Source: Anaerolineae bacterium (lineage in GTDB: Bacteria > Chloroflexota > Anaerolineae > Aggregatilineales > J027). From it: a stretch of DNA of 33,974 bases. The stretch is taken from NCBI GenBank assembly GCA_019913005.1, contig JAIOHL010000218.1:1-33974 (forward strand). The letters run 5' to 3'. Below, in pieces: positions 33,839-33,974 of the stretch. Positions within the stretch are counted from its first letter, which is position 1. The number at the start of each line of letters is the position of its first letter. The position numbers and the translations under genes were made by a program. A model generated the notes under the pieces. It worked only from the letters and a program-made list of their open reading frames with translations. It made no database searches and had not been told where the DNA came from.

Positions 33839-33974
33839 TCATTTAAACTTATTGGGTTGAGCAAAGGTGTGGCGCAGATTAATCAAGGCAAAAGCGAGAT
33901 GATAAGCACCTAAAAAGGCCGTATCCAAACGATCAAAACGTAGTAACAAAGCCCGAAACTTGTCCATCCAAGCA
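33839..33974 (-). CDS. IS5-type transposase, C-terminal end (runs off window)
   Basis: The last 44 codons of a gene entering from the right edge read AWMDKFRALLLRFDRLDTAF, then LGAYHLAFALINLRH and a short tail ending at a TGA (33839-33841). This is the typical ending of IS5-like transposases, where a W-x-D-x-F-R-x-L-L-x-R-F stretch follows the catalytic glutamate. Start, catalytic residues and the far end of the element are outside the window. No inverted repeat could be assigned between 33800 and 33838. It marks the right edge of the accessory segment holding the giant protein. Confidence 0.75.
   Translation of the reverse strand, partial: AWMDKFRALLLRFDRLDTAFLGAYHLAFALINLRHTFAQPNKFK

Noticed and set aside
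1-33974. CRISPR array, tRNA or rRNA genes
   Set aside because: No regularly spaced repeats, tRNA-like cloverleaf ends or rRNA-like stretches were seen by eye. A covariance-model scan was not possible.

Overview
The window looks like a chromosomal stretch of a Chloroflexota bacterium, probably Anaerolineae-like. This placement is an inference from gene style: GAF-type histidine kinases paired with NarL-type regulators, a GT4 plus GH130 sugar cassette, a very large DUF4062/NB-ARC/TPR protein, DUF3987 and IS1/IS630/IS5 elements, at roughly even base composition. No rRNA or tRNA gene was seen to confirm it.

Layout. (1) Bases 1-340 hold the 3' end of a frameshifted parA and a truncated downstream partner. 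They are cut where a two-component regulator gene comes in from the other strand. (2) Bases 310-8833 form one minus-strand run of eleven closely spaced genes. In transcription order these are an SRPBCC protein, a ScyD/ScyE-like secreted propeller, a lipoprotein cytochrome c, an Asp-box propeller, four small multi-pass membrane proteins, a second SRPBCC protein, a membrane histidine kinase and its NarL-type regulator. (3) Bases 9052-9868 are a complete IS1-family insertion sequence with 25-bp ends. (4) Bases 10043-13837 hold a GH130 enzyme and a glycosyltransferase fused to an (alpha/alpha)-type domain. (5) Bases 13956-18755 are a set of small stress or envelope genes: YtxH-like, cupin, CsbD, DUF5661, a release-factor-like protein, an SPFH protein and GlsB/YeaQ-like.

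(6) Bases 18417-22258 contain two copies of a GlsB/YeaQ-like gene together with their upstream regions. They bracket two receiver-only regulators and a CorA-like transporter whose GMN signature is replaced. Each copy carries the same candidate promoter and palindrome. (7) Bases 22348-24382 hold a plus-strand cytosolic GAF histidine kinase and NarL-type regulator. (8) From 24540 on the region is accessory: an integrase-type transposase remnant, an IS630 transposase lacking its 3' part, a DUF3987 primase/helicase-like gene that starts at the break, a perfect 64-nt palindrome, a 2152-residue DUF4062 protein with two NB-ARC modules and many TPRs, and the 3' end of an IS5-type transposase.

Working picture. 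The left half is an envelope and redox module with its own two-component control. The middle is a stress and ion-homeostasis neighbourhood with several regulators. The right end resembles a mobile-element and defence island whose centrepiece is the STAND-type giant protein. The most interesting items are that protein, the palindrome beside it, and the duplicated GlsB leader.
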